DNA of 64,000 bases from assembly GCF_003751225.1 (NCBI RefSeq), contig NZ_RJKE01000001.1:9548001-9612000 (forward strand), in the 5' to 3' direction. This DNA comes from Actinocorallia herbida. GTDB lineage: Bacteria > Actinomycetota > Actinomycetes > Streptosporangiales > Streptosporangiaceae. The notes under the pieces are model-generated. The model saw nothing but the letters and a program-made list of their open reading frames with translations. It ran no database searches and had not been told where the DNA came from. This document shows, piece by piece, positions 47,877-57,043 of this stretch (the first letter of the stretch is position 1; each line of letters starts with the position of its first letter). A program made the position numbers and the translations under genes.

Positions 47877-48752
47877 ATGACGTCGTTGGTGAGGCTCCGG
47901 CTCGACATCTCTTATGACGGGTCGGATTTCGCGGGCTGGGCGAGGCAGCCCGAGCAGCGGACCGTCCAGGGGGTCATCGAGGACGCCCTGGCCAAGATCA
48001 TGCGGCTGGACCCGCCGCCCGTGCTGACGGTGGCGGGCCGCACCGACGCGGGCGTGCACGCGACCGGCCAGGTCGCGCACGTCGTCATCCCCTACCCGAA
48101 CTACCAGCAGATCAGCGGTGCGATCGCGCGACGGCTCGCCGCGGTGCTGCCGCCGGACGTGCGGGTGACCGGGGTGGAGATCGCCCCGGACGGCTTCGAC
48201 GCGCGCTTCTCCGCTCTGCGGCGGCGCTACGAGTACCGGGTGAGCGACGAGCCGACCGGGCTCCCGCCGCTGGACCGGCACGACACCGTCTGGCACCCCC
48301 GGCCGCTGAACGTCGACCGGATGAACGCGGCGGCCGCCCTGCTCGTCGGCGAGCACGACTTCGCGGCCTACTGCCGCAAGCGCGAGGGCGCCACGACGAT
48401 CCGGCGGCTGCTGCGCTACGAGTGGGAGCGGCGCGGTGCGCGGCTCGCGGTCGCGACCGTCGAGGCCGACGCGTTCTGCCACTCGATGGTGCGGGCGCTG
48501 GTCGGCGCCCTGCTGTCGGTCGGCGACGGCCGCAAGCCGGTCGAGTGGCCCGCGGAGGTGCTGCTCGCCGGGGTGCGGGACTCCGCGGTGAAGGTCGCGC
48601 CCGCGCACGGCCTCGCGCTCGTGGAGATCGTCTACCCGGAGAACGGGAAGCTCGCCGCGCGCGCCCAGGAGACCCGCAGGGTGCGCACCCTGGCCGCCCC
48701 GACGCCGGAGCCCGCGCCCGCCGAGCGCGCGGCCCACCCGGTCGTCAGGTAG
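47877..48752 (+). CDS. truA: tRNA pseudouridine(38-40) synthase TruA
   Basis: A 291-residue enzyme modifying the anticodon arm. The catalytic Asp is in GRTDAGVHATGQVAH; SYDGSDFAGWARQPEQRTVQG and AFCHSMVRALVGALLSVG are family motifs. Usual place after rplQ. The C-terminal 25 residues are Ala/Pro-rich. Confidence 0.96.
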   Translation: MTSLVRLRLDISYDGSDFAGWARQPEQRTVQGVIEDALAKIMRLDPPPVLTVAGRTDAGVHATGQVAHVVIPYPNYQQISGAIARRLAAVLPPDVRVTGVEIAPDGFDARFSALRRRYEYRVSDEPTGLPPLDRHDTVWHPRPLNVDRMNAAAALLVGEHDFAAYCRKREGATTIRRLLRYEWERRGARLAVATVEADAFCHSMVRALVGALLSVGDGRKPVEWPAEVLLAGVRDSAVKVAPAHGLALVEIVYPENGKLAARAQETRRVRTLAAPTPEPAPAERAAHPVVR

Positions 48753-48782
48753 GTCCGGGCTCGGTCCGGCGGACGCGGCGGG

Positions 48783-50036
48783 TCAGCGCGCGCGCAGTGG
48801 GGCGTTGACGTAGCCGATGAAGGCCGTGGCGACCTTGGCGAAGGTCTGGTCCGCCTTGGCGGGCTTGCGGCCCTCCAGATGGCGTACGTAGACGTACAGG
48901 ATGTACCTGCCGTAGGTGGTGCTCGCCGCGAAGCCGTTCGCGGCGCCGACCTGCTTGGTGTGCTTGCCGGGCAGGCCGACGAACCACTCGCCCTTGCGGG
49001 CGGGGCTGCCCGCCTTCTGCACGTTGATGGCGATCCGCTTGCTCGGCATCGCCACGACGCCGACGGTCACGCCGGTCTTGCCGCCCGGACCGACGAACGT
49101 CGAGCGCACCACCATCTGGCAGTCGTTCTTGATGAGCCCCTTGGCCATGGCGCCCGTCGCCGCGTAGTCGCAGCGCAGGTTGAGCGACTTGCGGTCGATG
49201 GCGTACTTCTGGCCGTCCAGGGTGATCTTCCGGTCGGGGAAGACCTCGTCCATGGTGAGCGGCTCGGGATCGGTGTCGGCCGAGTCGACGGACGGGACAC
49301 CGGAGACCGAGGCGGTCTCCGTCTCGGTCGGCTGGGGGGCGGGGGCCGTCACGGTGGCGGTGACGGTCGGGAGCGCCACGGGGGGCTTGTCGTCGCCGCC
49401 GGTGAGGACGGCGTAGGCGAGCGCCGCGATGGCGAGGGTCGGCACGAGCGCGAGCGCGACGTACAGGGGCGCCCTCCTGCGCTTGCGCGCCCCGTGGCGG
49501 GCTGAGCGCGGGGGCGTCCGGGCCTCGTCGGCGGCATCGGTCTCGGCGGGGGCCGGGACCGGGGCGGGTTCGAAGGCGGGGGCGGGCTCCGGCGTCTCGG
49601 GCGGGACGGCCGAAGGGCCGGCGAGGGTCGGGAAGGCGGGCCGCGAGGCCATGCCGACGACCGTCGTGCCACCTGCGGAGGTGGTCGGATCGGCGGGGGA
49701 GGACGGGGCGGGAGGCGGGGCCGAGGGCGGGGTCCAGCGCGGGATCTCGCCGGTGATCGTCGCCTCGGCGGGCGGGATCTCCGGGCTCTTGGGCACGATC
49801 GTGCCGGTGAGGAAATCGCCGGAGGACTCCGGGGACCCGACGGCGTCGAGGGAGCCGGGCACCGGGGCCGCCAGGACGCCGACCGGTGGCGCCCCGGCCG
49901 GTGGTTCGGCCGGGGGGATCACCGGTGCCCACCAGGGGGCGGCGGGCGGACCTTCGGCGGGGAGCGTCGAGGCGGGAGGAGACAGGGGAGTCTCCGCGGC
50001 CTCGGACCCGGGCCGGGTGTCGTCAGGACCGGACAT
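48783..50036 (-). CDS. Proline-rich single-pass membrane protein, C-x16-C family (paralog 2)
   Basis: Function unknown. A 417-residue protein with a Pro/Ala/Glu-rich cytoplasmic part (1-186), a TM helix (about 187-213), a Thr/Val/Pro linker and an outer domain from about 260. That domain has EVFPDRKITLDGQKYAI, the pair LRC...NDC spaced by 16 residues, and VVAMPSKRIAINVQKA. The same layout occurs in the neighbour at 50103-51848 and in 10279-11361. TACCCT lies eight bases before the ATG, so a leaderless start is possible. Confidence 0.75.
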   Translation of the reverse strand: MSGPDDTRPGSEAAETPLSPPASTLPAEGPPAAPWWAPVIPPAEPPAGAPPVGVLAAPVPGSLDAVGSPESSGDFLTGTIVPKSPEIPPAEATITGEIPRWTPPSAPPPAPSSPADPTTSAGGTTVVGMASRPAFPTLAGPSAVPPETPEPAPAFEPAPVPAPAETDAADEARTPPRSARHGARKRRRAPLYVALALVPTLAIAALAYAVLTGGDDKPPVALPTVTATVTAPAPQPTETETASVSGVPSVDSADTDPEPLTMDEVFPDRKITLDGQKYAIDRKSLNLRCDYAATGAMAKGLIKNDCQMVVRSTFVGPGGKTGVTVGVVAMPSKRIAINVQKAGSPARKGEWFVGLPGKHTKQVGAANGFAASTTYGRYILYVYVRHLEGRKPAKADQTFAKVATAFIGYVNAPLRAR

Positions 50037-50102
50037 GGTCGTACAGGGTAGTCAACCCGGTGCAGATGCGGAGGGTTCGCCGGGAAATCACGGGTGTGCC
50101 GA

Positions 50103-51848
50103 TCAGTTGGGGGGTTTGCCCATGGCGTCGCGGTAATGCAGCGCCGGGCCGAGATTGCTGCCGTTCACCGTGTTCTGGGCGAAGATCCGGGCGCGCTTCT
50201 TGCTCTTGGCGGGGACGGGCTTGCCGTTGGGCGTCTGCACCCACGTCATGATCAGGTAGTGCCCGCGGGTCCAGGCCGCGCCGAGCGCGTCGCCCTGGCC
50301 GATCTTGGCCGTGACGCCCTTGCCGGGCAGCGCGACGACGTAGGCGTCCTTGTCCCCTGCGGCCTTCTCGGCCTTCGCCGCGGCCTGCGAGGTCGCCAGG
50401 TTCGCCACGCCGACGGTGCCGATCATGCGCCCGTCCTTGGTGGCGAAGGTCGCCCTCAGGAACTGGGTGCACTTGCCCTTCTTCAGGGCGCTCTGGAGCG
50501 CCGTTCCGTGCACCGCCGCCGAGCAGTCCTTGGACACCTTGCGGATGTGCATCACGTACGTGGTGCCCTGGACGGTGAATTTGTCCTTGGCGAAGACCTC
50601 GCCGGGCTTGAGGGGCTTGGGGTCGGTCTTGCGGGACTTGAGCAGGCCCGCGGAGACCGGGAGCGAGGGCTCGGCCGAGGCGCCGGTGCCGGGGTCCGCG
50701 GAGTCTCCGGGGACCGGGTTCTGTCCGCCGGTCTGCATCGCGCCGCCGCCCGGGGGCTTCTCGTCCCCGCGGGTGAGCGCGTAGGCGCCGGCGCCCGCGA
50801 CGACCACCGCGGCGACGAGGCCGCCCGCGATGATCAGGCCCTTGCGACCGCCTCCACCGCCTCCACCGCGCCGCTCGCTGCCGATCTCCTCGCGCGCGCC
50901 GTCGGGCTGCCACTGCTCGCCGCGGTCGTAGGGCGAGTCGCCTTGGGCGGCCCTGGCCTGCTGGGGGGGCACGGACTCGGCGCGCGGCTCGCCCCAGCCC
51001 GCGGGGGGCGGGACGGCCTGGGCGCCGCTGAACGACCGGTCGGCGTCGTAGCGCGGGACCTCGTAGCTGCCGCTGGCCGTGGCGCCGCCGCCGAAGCGCT
51101 CGGCGTCGTGGCGCGCCTCGTCCCCGTAGGGGTCGGCGGCGTAGGCGCCCTGGGGGGCGGCGTACGGGTCCTGCGCGTAAGGATCCTGGGCGTAAGCCTC
51201 GCGCGCGTAAGGGTCCTGCTCGGCGACCTGCTGGTACGGCCCGGAGCCGGCCTCCTGCTCGAAGCGCTGGGGCTCGCCGTACTGCGGCAGCGCGTAGGTG
51301 CCGGTGCCGCCCTCGGCCGCAGGCGGCGGGGTGGCGATGGTCGGGTTGTCGTAGCCGCCCGCGGGCTCGCCGGACGGGGCGGGGACGCCCGGGCCCGCGC
51401 CTCTGGCGCCCACGCCGTCGTGCCAAGGGGACTGCTGCGGTCCGCTCGGGCCGTCATAGGCGGCCTCCGGGCTCGGCTGCCAGGAGTTGTTCCCGTAGCC
51501 CGCGACAGCCGGGTCGGCGTAGCCGGCGGAGGGCGCGGCGAGCGGGTTCTCGGGCTGGCCGCCCTGCGGGGCCTCCGGCCAGGGCTTGTCGTCCAAAGGG
51601 CCCTGCTGACGGGCCGCGGCGCCCTCGAGCCACGCGCCGCCGGGCTGCTCGCCGGCCCATGCGGCGCCGGATTCGGGACCGTGCCAGGACGCGGTGCCTT
51701 CGCTCGGCTGCTCTTCGGGCGGGAGCGGGGGCTGCTGCGGGGGAACGGGGGCGCTCAAGGGGTGCCGGGACCAGTCGTCCTCGGAGGCGTCGAGCGGATC
51801 GCTGTCCCAGGACGGCCGCTGCTGGTTGCTGTCACCCGGATAACCCAT
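50103..51848 (-). CDS. Proline/glutamine-rich single-pass membrane protein, C-x17-C family (paralog 3)
   Basis: Function unknown. 581 residues: a long low-complexity cytoplasmic region (1-330; Pro, Gln, Gly, Tyr, Asp, with YAQDPYAQDPYA repeats), a run of seven Gly, a TM helix (about 333-358) and an outer domain with EVFAKDKFTVQGTTYVM, the pair DC...KC spaced by 17 residues and TVGVANLATSQAAAKAE. EVFxxxKxTxxGxxY is shared with the neighbouring paralog. Start ATG 51848 is seven bases after TAGGCT, without RBS, suggesting a leaderless mRNA; a longer frame to 52082 would cross the rplM promoter and is rejected. Confidence 0.73.
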   Translation of the reverse strand: MGYPGDSNQQRPSWDSDPLDASEDDWSRHPLSAPVPPQQPPLPPEEQPSEGTASWHGPESGAAWAGEQPGGAWLEGAAARQQGPLDDKPWPEAPQGGQPENPLAAPSAGYADPAVAGYGNNSWQPSPEAAYDGPSGPQQSPWHDGVGARGAGPGVPAPSGEPAGGYDNPTIATPPPAAEGGTGTYALPQYGEPQRFEQEAGSGPYQQVAEQDPYAREAYAQDPYAQDPYAAPQGAYAADPYGDEARHDAERFGGGATASGSYEVPRYDADRSFSGAQAVPPPAGWGEPRAESVPPQQARAAQGDSPYDRGEQWQPDGAREEIGSERRGGGGGGGRKGLIIAGGLVAAVVVAGAGAYALTRGDEKPPGGGAMQTGGQNPVPGDSADPGTGASAEPSLPVSAGLLKSRKTDPKPLKPGEVFAKDKFTVQGTTYVMHIRKVSKDCSAAVHGTALQSALKKGKCTQFLRATFATKDGRMIGTVGVANLATSQAAAKAEKAAGDKDAYVVALPGKGVTAKIGQGDALGAAWTRGHYLIMTWVQTPNGKPVPAKSKKRARIFAQNTVNGSNLGPALHYRDAMGKPPN

Positions 51849-52173
51849 GATGCTGAGCCTATCGGTCGAATCGTCAGTTGCCCTTACAGCCCGGCGCTGA
51901 CTCCAACGATGGCACGCGGGACCGCGCGTGCGCAGCCGCTTTGCCGCATGCTCCCAAGCTCGGATATGCTGGGCGTTCGTATGTGTCGGGTTGCCTGATA
52001 GGGCGCGGGTCCTGAGAGATCCGCGAGCCGATTCCGGCGTCACAACATCCGGCACTGACAGGCCCGTCTGAGGTACGGACATGCCAGGAGTGCGGCCTTT
52101 CGCCGCCGAGCATGGCCGCTACAGAACGTCTGAAGGGCCGTTTCCGACAGTCGACAAAAAGAAGGCTTACGCC
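51849..52173 (+). promoter_or_regulatory. Divergent region with rplM-rpsI promoter and leader
   Basis: 325 bases without a confident gene. TTGCCG (51941-51946) and TATGCT (51965-51970) are 18 bp apart, giving a start near 51977. The leader of about 195 bases contains the tiny frame M-C-R-V-A (51981-51998) and a stem CGCGGGTC/GATCCGCG (52004-52025). TAGGCT at the left end serves the minus-strand gene. Confidence 0.5.
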
Positions 52174-52617
52174 GTGCGCACGTACACCCCTAAGCCCGCT
52201 GACGTGGAGCGTCAGTGGCACGTCATCGACGCGACAGATGTCGTGCTGGGTCGCCTTGCCAGCCAGGTCGCGATCCTGCTTCGGGGCAAGCACAAGCCGA
52301 TCTACGCGCCGCACGTTGACACCGGTGACTTCGTCATCATCGTCAACGCCGACAAGATCGCGCTCTCGGGCAAGAAGCTCGAGCAGAAGAAGGCCTACCG
52401 CCACTCCGGCTACCCCGGTGGTCTGCGTGCGGTGGCCTACAAGGACCTGCTCGAGAAGTTCCCGGAGCGCGCCGTCGAGAAGGCGATCAAGGGCATGCTT
52501 CCCAAGACGAAGCTGGGCCGCGCCCAGTTCGGCAAGGTGAAGGTCTACGCCGGTCCGAACCACCCGCACGGGGCTCAGCAGCCCGTCGCGTTCGAGATCG
52601 GGCAGATCGCCCAGTAG
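52174..52617 (+). CDS. rplM: 50S ribosomal protein L13
   Basis: 147 residues from GTG 52174 ([20 protein letters not shown]). AAGAAGG is about nine bases upstream. The conserved core is [27 protein letters not shown] longer in-frame start at 52081 is less likely, since actinobacterial L13 starts here. Confidence 0.98.
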   Translation: MRTYTPKPADVERQWHVIDATDVVLGRLASQVAILLRGKHKPIYAPHVDTGDFVIIVNADKIALSGKKLEQKKAYRHSGYPGGLRAVAYKDLLEKFPERAVEKAIKGMLPKTKLGRAQFGKVKVYAGPNHPHGAQQPVAFEIGQIAQ

Positions 52618-52727
52618 GTCTGGCTCATGCCAGCCCCCGCATCAAAAAGAGGCCGCTGGGGCGCCCTGAGAGCTTAGGCAGGGTCCGCCGCCCCGGTTTA
52701 GAAGACCAGACAGGAGAATTGAAGAAC

Positions 52728-53234
52728 GTGGCTGAGACCACCGAGACCGAGACCGAGAACGTCGAGTTCGACGTCGAGGACGCTCCTTCGGAGTACACCA
52801 CCGAGTCCGTCGTCGTCGAAGAGGTCGTCGTGCGGGTGCCCGCCGCGACCGGCCCCGCTTCGGCGACCGGCCGCCGCAAGGAGGCGATCGCCCGCGTGCG
52901 CATCGTCCCCGGCTCCGGTAACTGGACCATCAACGGCCGCACCCTCGAGGGCTACTTCCCCAACAAGGTGCACCAGCAGCTCATCAACGAGCCCTTCGTC
53001 ACGCTCGGCCTCGAGGGCCAGTGGGACGTCATCGCGCGCATCAACGGCGGCGGTGTCACCGGTCAGGCCGGCGCCCTGCGCATGGGGATCTCCCGGGCGC
53101 TCCAGCTCTCCGACCCCGACAGCCGCCCCGCGCTGAAGAAGGCCGGCTTCCTCACCCGTGACCCGCGGGCCAAGGAACGTAAGAAGGCCGGTCTCAAGAA
53201 GGCCCGTAAGGCTCCGCAGTACAGCAAGCGCTAA
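52728..53234 (+). CDS. rpsI: 30S ribosomal protein S9 with acidic N-terminal extension
   Basis: 168 residues from GTG 52728. The S9 core starts near residue 47 ([17 protein letters not shown]) and ends in the tRNA-contacting tail [12 protein letters not shown]. The first 40 residues are Glu/Thr/Val-rich, an actinobacterial feature. A TTG at 52719 is in frame but only two bases from AGGAG, so GTG is preferred. Confidence 0.96.
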   Translation: MAETTETETENVEFDVEDAPSEYTTESVVVEEVVVRVPAATGPASATGRRKEAIARVRIVPGSGNWTINGRTLEGYFPNKVHQQLINEPFVTLGLEGQWDVIARINGGGVTGQAGALRMGISRALQLSDPDSRPALKKAGFLTRDPRAKERKKAGLKKARKAPQYSKR

Positions 53235-53285
53235 TCAGGCTCGCTGCTTGGCAGGCCCGCTTCTCTTGGCGGCTTGTGTGTCTGG

Positions 53286-53333
53286 GCGGCGGACATCACG
53301 ATGCACGAAGGTGCAGGACGTGGTGTCCGCCGC
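53286..53333 (+). terminator. Long hairpin between rpsI and glmM
   Basis: GCGGCGGACATCAC and GTGGTGTCCGCCGC pair over 14 positions (one G-U), with a small inner stem TGCAC/GTGCA. It lies 52 bases after rpsI and 38 before glmM. It may end the rplM operon or control glmM. Confidence 0.65.
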
Positions 53334-53371
53334 TTCTGCGTATTTCTACTGGGATTGAGGGTGATCTTGAC

Positions 53372-54712
53372 GTGGGTCGGCTGTTCGGTACCGACGGGGT
53401 ACGCGGCCTGGCGAACCGGGACCTGACGGCGCGGTCGGCGATGGACCTGTCCATCGCGGCGGCGCGGGTGCTGGGCGACGCCGGTGCGTTCGAAGGGCAT
53501 CGCCCGGTGGCCGTCGTGGGCAGGGACCCGCGTGCCTCCGGCGAGTTCCTCGAGGCCGCGGTCGTCGCGGGCCTGGCGAGCGCCGGAGTGGACGTGCTGC
53601 GCCTCGGCGTGCTGCCGACCCCCGCGGTCGCCTACCTGACCCGGGAGCTGGGCGCCGACCTGGGCGTGATGCTGTCGGCGTCGCACAACCCCGCGCCCGA
53701 CAACGGGATCAAGTTCTTCGATCGCAGCGGGTTCAAGCTCGCCGACGAGATCGAGGACAAGATCGAGGCGAGGCTCGGCGAGGACTGGCAGGGCCCGACG
53801 GGCGCGGGCGTGGGCCGGGTCCGCGAGGCCGAGGGCGAGGTCTCCCGCTACGCCGACCACCTTCTGGCGACGGTCGGGGTCTCCTTGGCCGGGCTGCGCG
53901 TAGTCGTGGACTGCGCGCACGGCGCCGCGGCGGGCCTCGCGCCCGACCTGCTGCGCCGGGCGGGCGCGGAGGTCGTGGCGATCGGCGCCGAGCCCGACGG
54001 CCTCAACATCAACGAAGGGGTCGGCTCGACCCATCTGGACGGGCTGCGCGCCGCGGTCACCGCGCATGAGGCCGACGCGGGCCTCGCCTTCGACGGGGAC
54101 GCCGACCGGTGCCTCGCGGTGACCGCGTCGGGCGAGGTCGTGGACGGCGACCAGATCATGGCGATCCTCGCGCTCGAACTGCACGACGCCGGCCGGCTGC
54201 CGTCGGCGACGGTCGTCGCGACGGTCATGTCGAACCTGGGCTTCAAGATCGCGCTGCGCGAGCAGGGCCTGACGGTCGTGGAGACCGCGGTCGGCGACCG
54301 GTACGTGCTCGAGGCGATGCGCGAGGGCGCGTTCGGCTTCGGCGGCGAGCAGTCCGGCCACGTGATCATGCTGGAGCACGGCACGACCGGAGACGGGGTG
54401 CTGACCGGGCTGCACCTGCTGGCCGCGGTCGCCCGCCGGGGCCGTCCGCTGGACGAGCTGGCCAAGTGCATGACGCGGCTGCCGCAGGTCCTCATCAACG
54501 TGCGCGGGGTGGCCAAGGAGCGCGCGGCGTCGTCGCCGGAACTGGCCGCCGCCGTCGCCGCGGCCGAGGCGGAGCTGGGCGACTCGGGCCGGGTGCTCAT
54601 CCGCCCGTCGGGCACCGAGGCGATGGTCCGGGTGATGGTGGAGGCCGCGGCCGAGGACCAGGCGCACGCGGTCGCCGAGCGGCTGGCCGAGGCGGTCAGG
54701 ACGCATCTGTAG
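53372..54712 (+). CDS. glmM: Phosphoglucosamine mutase GlmM
   Basis: A 446-residue enzyme converting glucosamine-6-P to glucosamine-1-P for peptidoglycan. Catalytic phosphoserine is Ser104 in SASHNP; the metal loop is DGDADR; sugar and phosphate loops are GEQSGH and [14 protein letters not shown] 53372 gives the standard N-terminus [12 protein letters not shown]. The rplM-rpsI-glmM order is conserved in actinobacteria. Confidence 0.97.
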   Translation: MGRLFGTDGVRGLANRDLTARSAMDLSIAAARVLGDAGAFEGHRPVAVVGRDPRASGEFLEAAVVAGLASAGVDVLRLGVLPTPAVAYLTRELGADLGVMLSASHNPAPDNGIKFFDRSGFKLADEIEDKIEARLGEDWQGPTGAGVGRVREAEGEVSRYADHLLATVGVSLAGLRVVVDCAHGAAAGLAPDLLRRAGAEVVAIGAEPDGLNINEGVGSTHLDGLRAAVTAHEADAGLAFDGDADRCLAVTASGEVVDGDQIMAILALELHDAGRLPSATVVATVMSNLGFKIALREQGLTVVETAVGDRYVLEAMREGAFGFGGEQSGHVIMLEHGTTGDGVLTGLHLLAAVARRGRPLDELAKCMTRLPQVLINVRGVAKERAASSPELAAAVAAAEAELGDSGRVLIRPSGTEAMVRVMVEAAAEDQAHAVAERLAEAVRTHL

Positions 54713-54725
54713 GGGAGCGGGAGGC

Positions 54726-54747
54726 GCGGGCGGCCGAAGCCGTCCGC
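54726..54747 (+). terminator. Possible hairpin after glmM
   Basis: GCGGGCGG and CCGTCCGC form an 8-bp stem (one G-U) with a six-base loop, 13 bases past the stop. No T-tract follows, so it is a weak terminator candidate. Confidence 0.4.
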
Positions 54748-54849
54748 TCAGCCCCTGCCGAAGCCTCTTTGCGGTCGGCACTTCGCGGCATTCCTGTGCG
54801 TCTCTCCCGCGGCCTTTTCCGGTGAGAATCCCAGGTTCGCGAGGTCGGC

Positions 54850-54878
54850 TGAACATTCGACGAATCCGACGATAACGA
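54850..54878 (+). promoter_or_regulatory. Possible promoter for the DUF5519-like gene
   Basis: TGAACA (54850-54855) and TAACGA (54873-54878) are 17 bp apart, about 50 bases before the ATG. The -35 matches the consensus only in part. Confidence 0.35.
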
Positions 54879-54929
54879 TTTGGGTGTGTGTGGTTCCGGG
54901 CGCCCGCCGGACGGGGTCACCATGGCCCC

Positions 54930-55307
54930 ATGGACGACGCCCCCGCGGAAAGTCCCTTCTCCCAGCGAGTGATCTCGCTGACCCGTTCCTGGCCGCACCT
55001 TCGGGTGGAACGTGCCGACTGCGGAGTGGGCGTCGCCCTCACCGTCGACGGTGGCCAGGTCGCACATCTCCATGACGACGACGCCGAACTGCTGGTCGGC
55101 CGCGCGAGCGTCGACCGGATCCGCCCCGCGCTGGAGTGTGCGGGCCGGATCATCCCCGACGGCCCCGCGATCCGGGTGCGGCTGGAGGGGGAGAGCGACG
55201 TGAAGCTGCTGCTGACGCTGCTCAGCGTCGCGATCAAGGCCCGGCGCACCGAAGAGGGGAACGGTCCATGGTGCCGGGTGGCCCGGCACCGGCTCGCCGT
55301 CCCATGA
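54930..55307 (+). CDS. DUF5519 (luciferase-family-like) small protein
   Basis: A 125-residue protein. TRSWPHLRVERADCGVGVALTVDGGQVAHLHDDDAEL and DVKLLLTLLSVAIKAR match the layout of DUF5519, annotated in databases as luciferase family although no luciferase activity is established. No TM helix or signal peptide. The Start ATG 54930 is the first in a good position; RBS is poor. Confidence 0.65.
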   Translation: MDDAPAESPFSQRVISLTRSWPHLRVERADCGVGVALTVDGGQVAHLHDDDAELLVGRASVDRIRPALECAGRIIPDGPAIRVRLEGESDVKLLLTLLSVAIKARRTEEGNGPWCRVARHRLAVP

Positions 55308-55324
55308 GCACCGCGCGCTGAGGC

Positions 55325-55963
55325 TCAGCAGGACTTCAGCATCGTCGCGAGCCCGTCCTCGGCGCCTGCCGTGACGGGCAGGTCGTAGGCGAGGGCGACC
55401 CGCGTGAAGCGGCTCGCGTAGTCGCAGCGGAAGTCCTGCGGCGGCTGCCACTCCTCGGGGCCTGAGTCGCCCTTGCGCTGGTTGGCGCGGCCGCCGACGG
55501 CGAGGAGGTTGCGCGGGTCGTTGGCGAACTCCTCGCGCCGCGCCTTGTCCCACTTCGACGCGCCCATCCGCCAGGCGAGCGCGAGCGGGTAGACGTGGTC
55601 GATCTGGATCTCGGTGGGCCGCGAGCGCGTGAAGTCGATGGAGCCGTCGCCGTAGGGGTCGTCCTTCAGCACGCCGGACAGGACGACGCAGTCGTCGCGC
55701 TTCTCCACCTCGACGAGGTCACGGGCGAGGATGTCGTTGCGGGTGTCGCACCCGTTGTCGTCGACGTCCTTCCAGGAACTGCCGAAGGCCTTGCGCTCGT
55801 ACGATCCGTCGTCGACCTCCTCGGCGACGCGCAGTCTTTCGAGGTCGACGGTGCTCTCGGGGGCGTCGGCGTTCACGGGCTCGCGGTCGGGGGCGGTGAG
55901 GGAGACCGAGCAGGAGGTCAGGGTCAGACCTGCGCATACCGCGGCGAGGGCCACGCGGAGCAT
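55325..55963 (-). CDS. Lipoprotein HNH endonuclease-family protein (DUF1524/GmrSD-like)
   Basis: A 212-residue exported lipoprotein: signal peptide ending in LTSC (Cys about 18), then an HNH domain. Nuclease motifs are QIDHVYPLALAW, NDPRNLLAV and a final Asn/Arg set (RANQRKGDSGPEEWQPP); CDTRNDILARDL precedes. The fold belongs to the secreted actinobacterial HNH family. It likely degrades extracellular DNA, an inference. RBS GAGGTG is eight bases before the ATG. Divergent from the DUF389 gene. Confidence 0.85.
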   Translation of the reverse strand: MLRVALAAVCAGLTLTSCSVSLTAPDREPVNADAPESTVDLERLRVAEEVDDGSYERKAFGSSWKDVDDNGCDTRNDILARDLVEVEKRDDCVVLSGVLKDDPYGDGSIDFTRSRPTEIQIDHVYPLALAWRMGASKWDKARREEFANDPRNLLAVGGRANQRKGDSGPEEWQPPQDFRCDYASRFTRVALAYDLPVTAGAEDGLATMLKSC

Positions 55964-56060
55964 GGGGGGAACACCTCTTCAGTTTTCTGTGGGCATTGGC
56001 CCTGGTTCGGGGGAATTGTCAGATTACGCGGGAGGGTCCGGCTGCGGCAGCATGGGCGGC

Positions 56061-57011
56061 ATGCTGCATGTGCGCGCGATCGTGCCGCCCGATGAGACCG
56101 ACGCGGTCGTCGCGGAACTCGCCCTGCACGTCGGGGTGACCAATGTCGTCGTGCTGCCCGGCGCGGCCCGGGTGCCGTCGGGGGACGTGGTCCTGTGCGA
56201 CGTCGCCCGCGAGGCCACCGACGACGTCCTGACCGCGCTCAAGGCCCGCGGGATCGCCAGGACGGGGTCGATCGCCGCCTCCGAAGTGGACCTCGCCCTC
56301 TCCGACGCGGCCGCGGAGGCGGAGGAGCGGGCACCCGGCCACGGTGACGACGCCGTCGTGTGGGACCAGGTCTTCCGGCATCTCCAGGACGGCTCCCGGC
56401 TCACCTGGACGTTCGGCGCCTTCCTCGTCCTCGCGACCATGCTCGCCGGAATCGCCGCCCTGCTCGACTCGCCGATCCTCGTCGTCGGCGCGATGGTGCT
56501 CGGCCCCGAGTTCGTGCCCATCGCCGCGATCGCGTTCGCGCTGCTGACGGCCCGCTGGGAACTGCTGCGGCGTGCCAACCTGACCCTCGTCGTCGGCTTC
56601 GTGCTCGCGATCGCGGTGACCTACGTGTGCACCCGGATCGGCCGGTTCACGGGCTTCCTGGACCTCGCGGAACTCCCCGCGGACCGCCCGCTCACCGGAT
56701 TCGTCTACAGCCCGGACCGGTGGTCGTTCCTCGTCGCGATCCTCGCGGGCATCGCCGGGGTGCTCTCGCTGACGTCCGGGAAGGCCGAGGCGCTGGTCGG
56801 CGTCTTCATCTCGGTGACCACCGTCCCGGCCGCGGGAAACCTCGCCGTCGCGCTCGCGCTCGGGCACTATTCCGAGGTACGCGGGTCGGTGCTCCAGCTC
56901 GGCGTGAACATCGGCGGCATGATCATCGCCGGGATCGTCACGTTCGTCGTGCAGTGGTTGTGCTGGAAGCTCGTCCTACGGAGGGGTATGGGTCGTTCCG
57001 AGGAGGGATGA
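56061..57011 (+). CDS. DUF389 integral membrane protein
   Basis: A 316-residue protein with an N-terminal ferredoxin-like/ACT-like part (MLHVRAIVPPDETDAVVAEL, about 1-80) and six to seven TM helices from about 118. The motif GAMVLGPEFVPIAAIAF is the conserved core of DUF389. Function is unknown. ATG 56061 is chosen; an ATG at 56052 is in frame. The gene lies directly before an ABC exporter module, with a 32-base gap. Confidence 0.85.
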   Translation: MLHVRAIVPPDETDAVVAELALHVGVTNVVVLPGAARVPSGDVVLCDVAREATDDVLTALKARGIARTGSIAASEVDLALSDAAAEAEERAPGHGDDAVVWDQVFRHLQDGSRLTWTFGAFLVLATMLAGIAALLDSPILVVGAMVLGPEFVPIAAIAFALLTARWELLRRANLTLVVGFVLAIAVTYVCTRIGRFTGFLDLAELPADRPLTGFVYSPDRWSFLVAILAGIAGVLSLTSGKAEALVGVFISVTTVPAAGNLAVALALGHYSEVRGSVLQLGVNIGGMIIAGIVTFVVQWLCWKLVLRRGMGRSEEG

Positions 57012-57043
57012 CGCGCTCGCCCGAACCCCCCTAGCCTTGCCTC

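Noticed and set aside
51966-51998. Ten-codon leader M-L-G-V-R-M-C-R-V-A before rplM
   Set aside because: Its ATG lies inside the predicted -10 box (TATGCT), so it would not be transcribed; only the shorter MCRVA frame remains possible.
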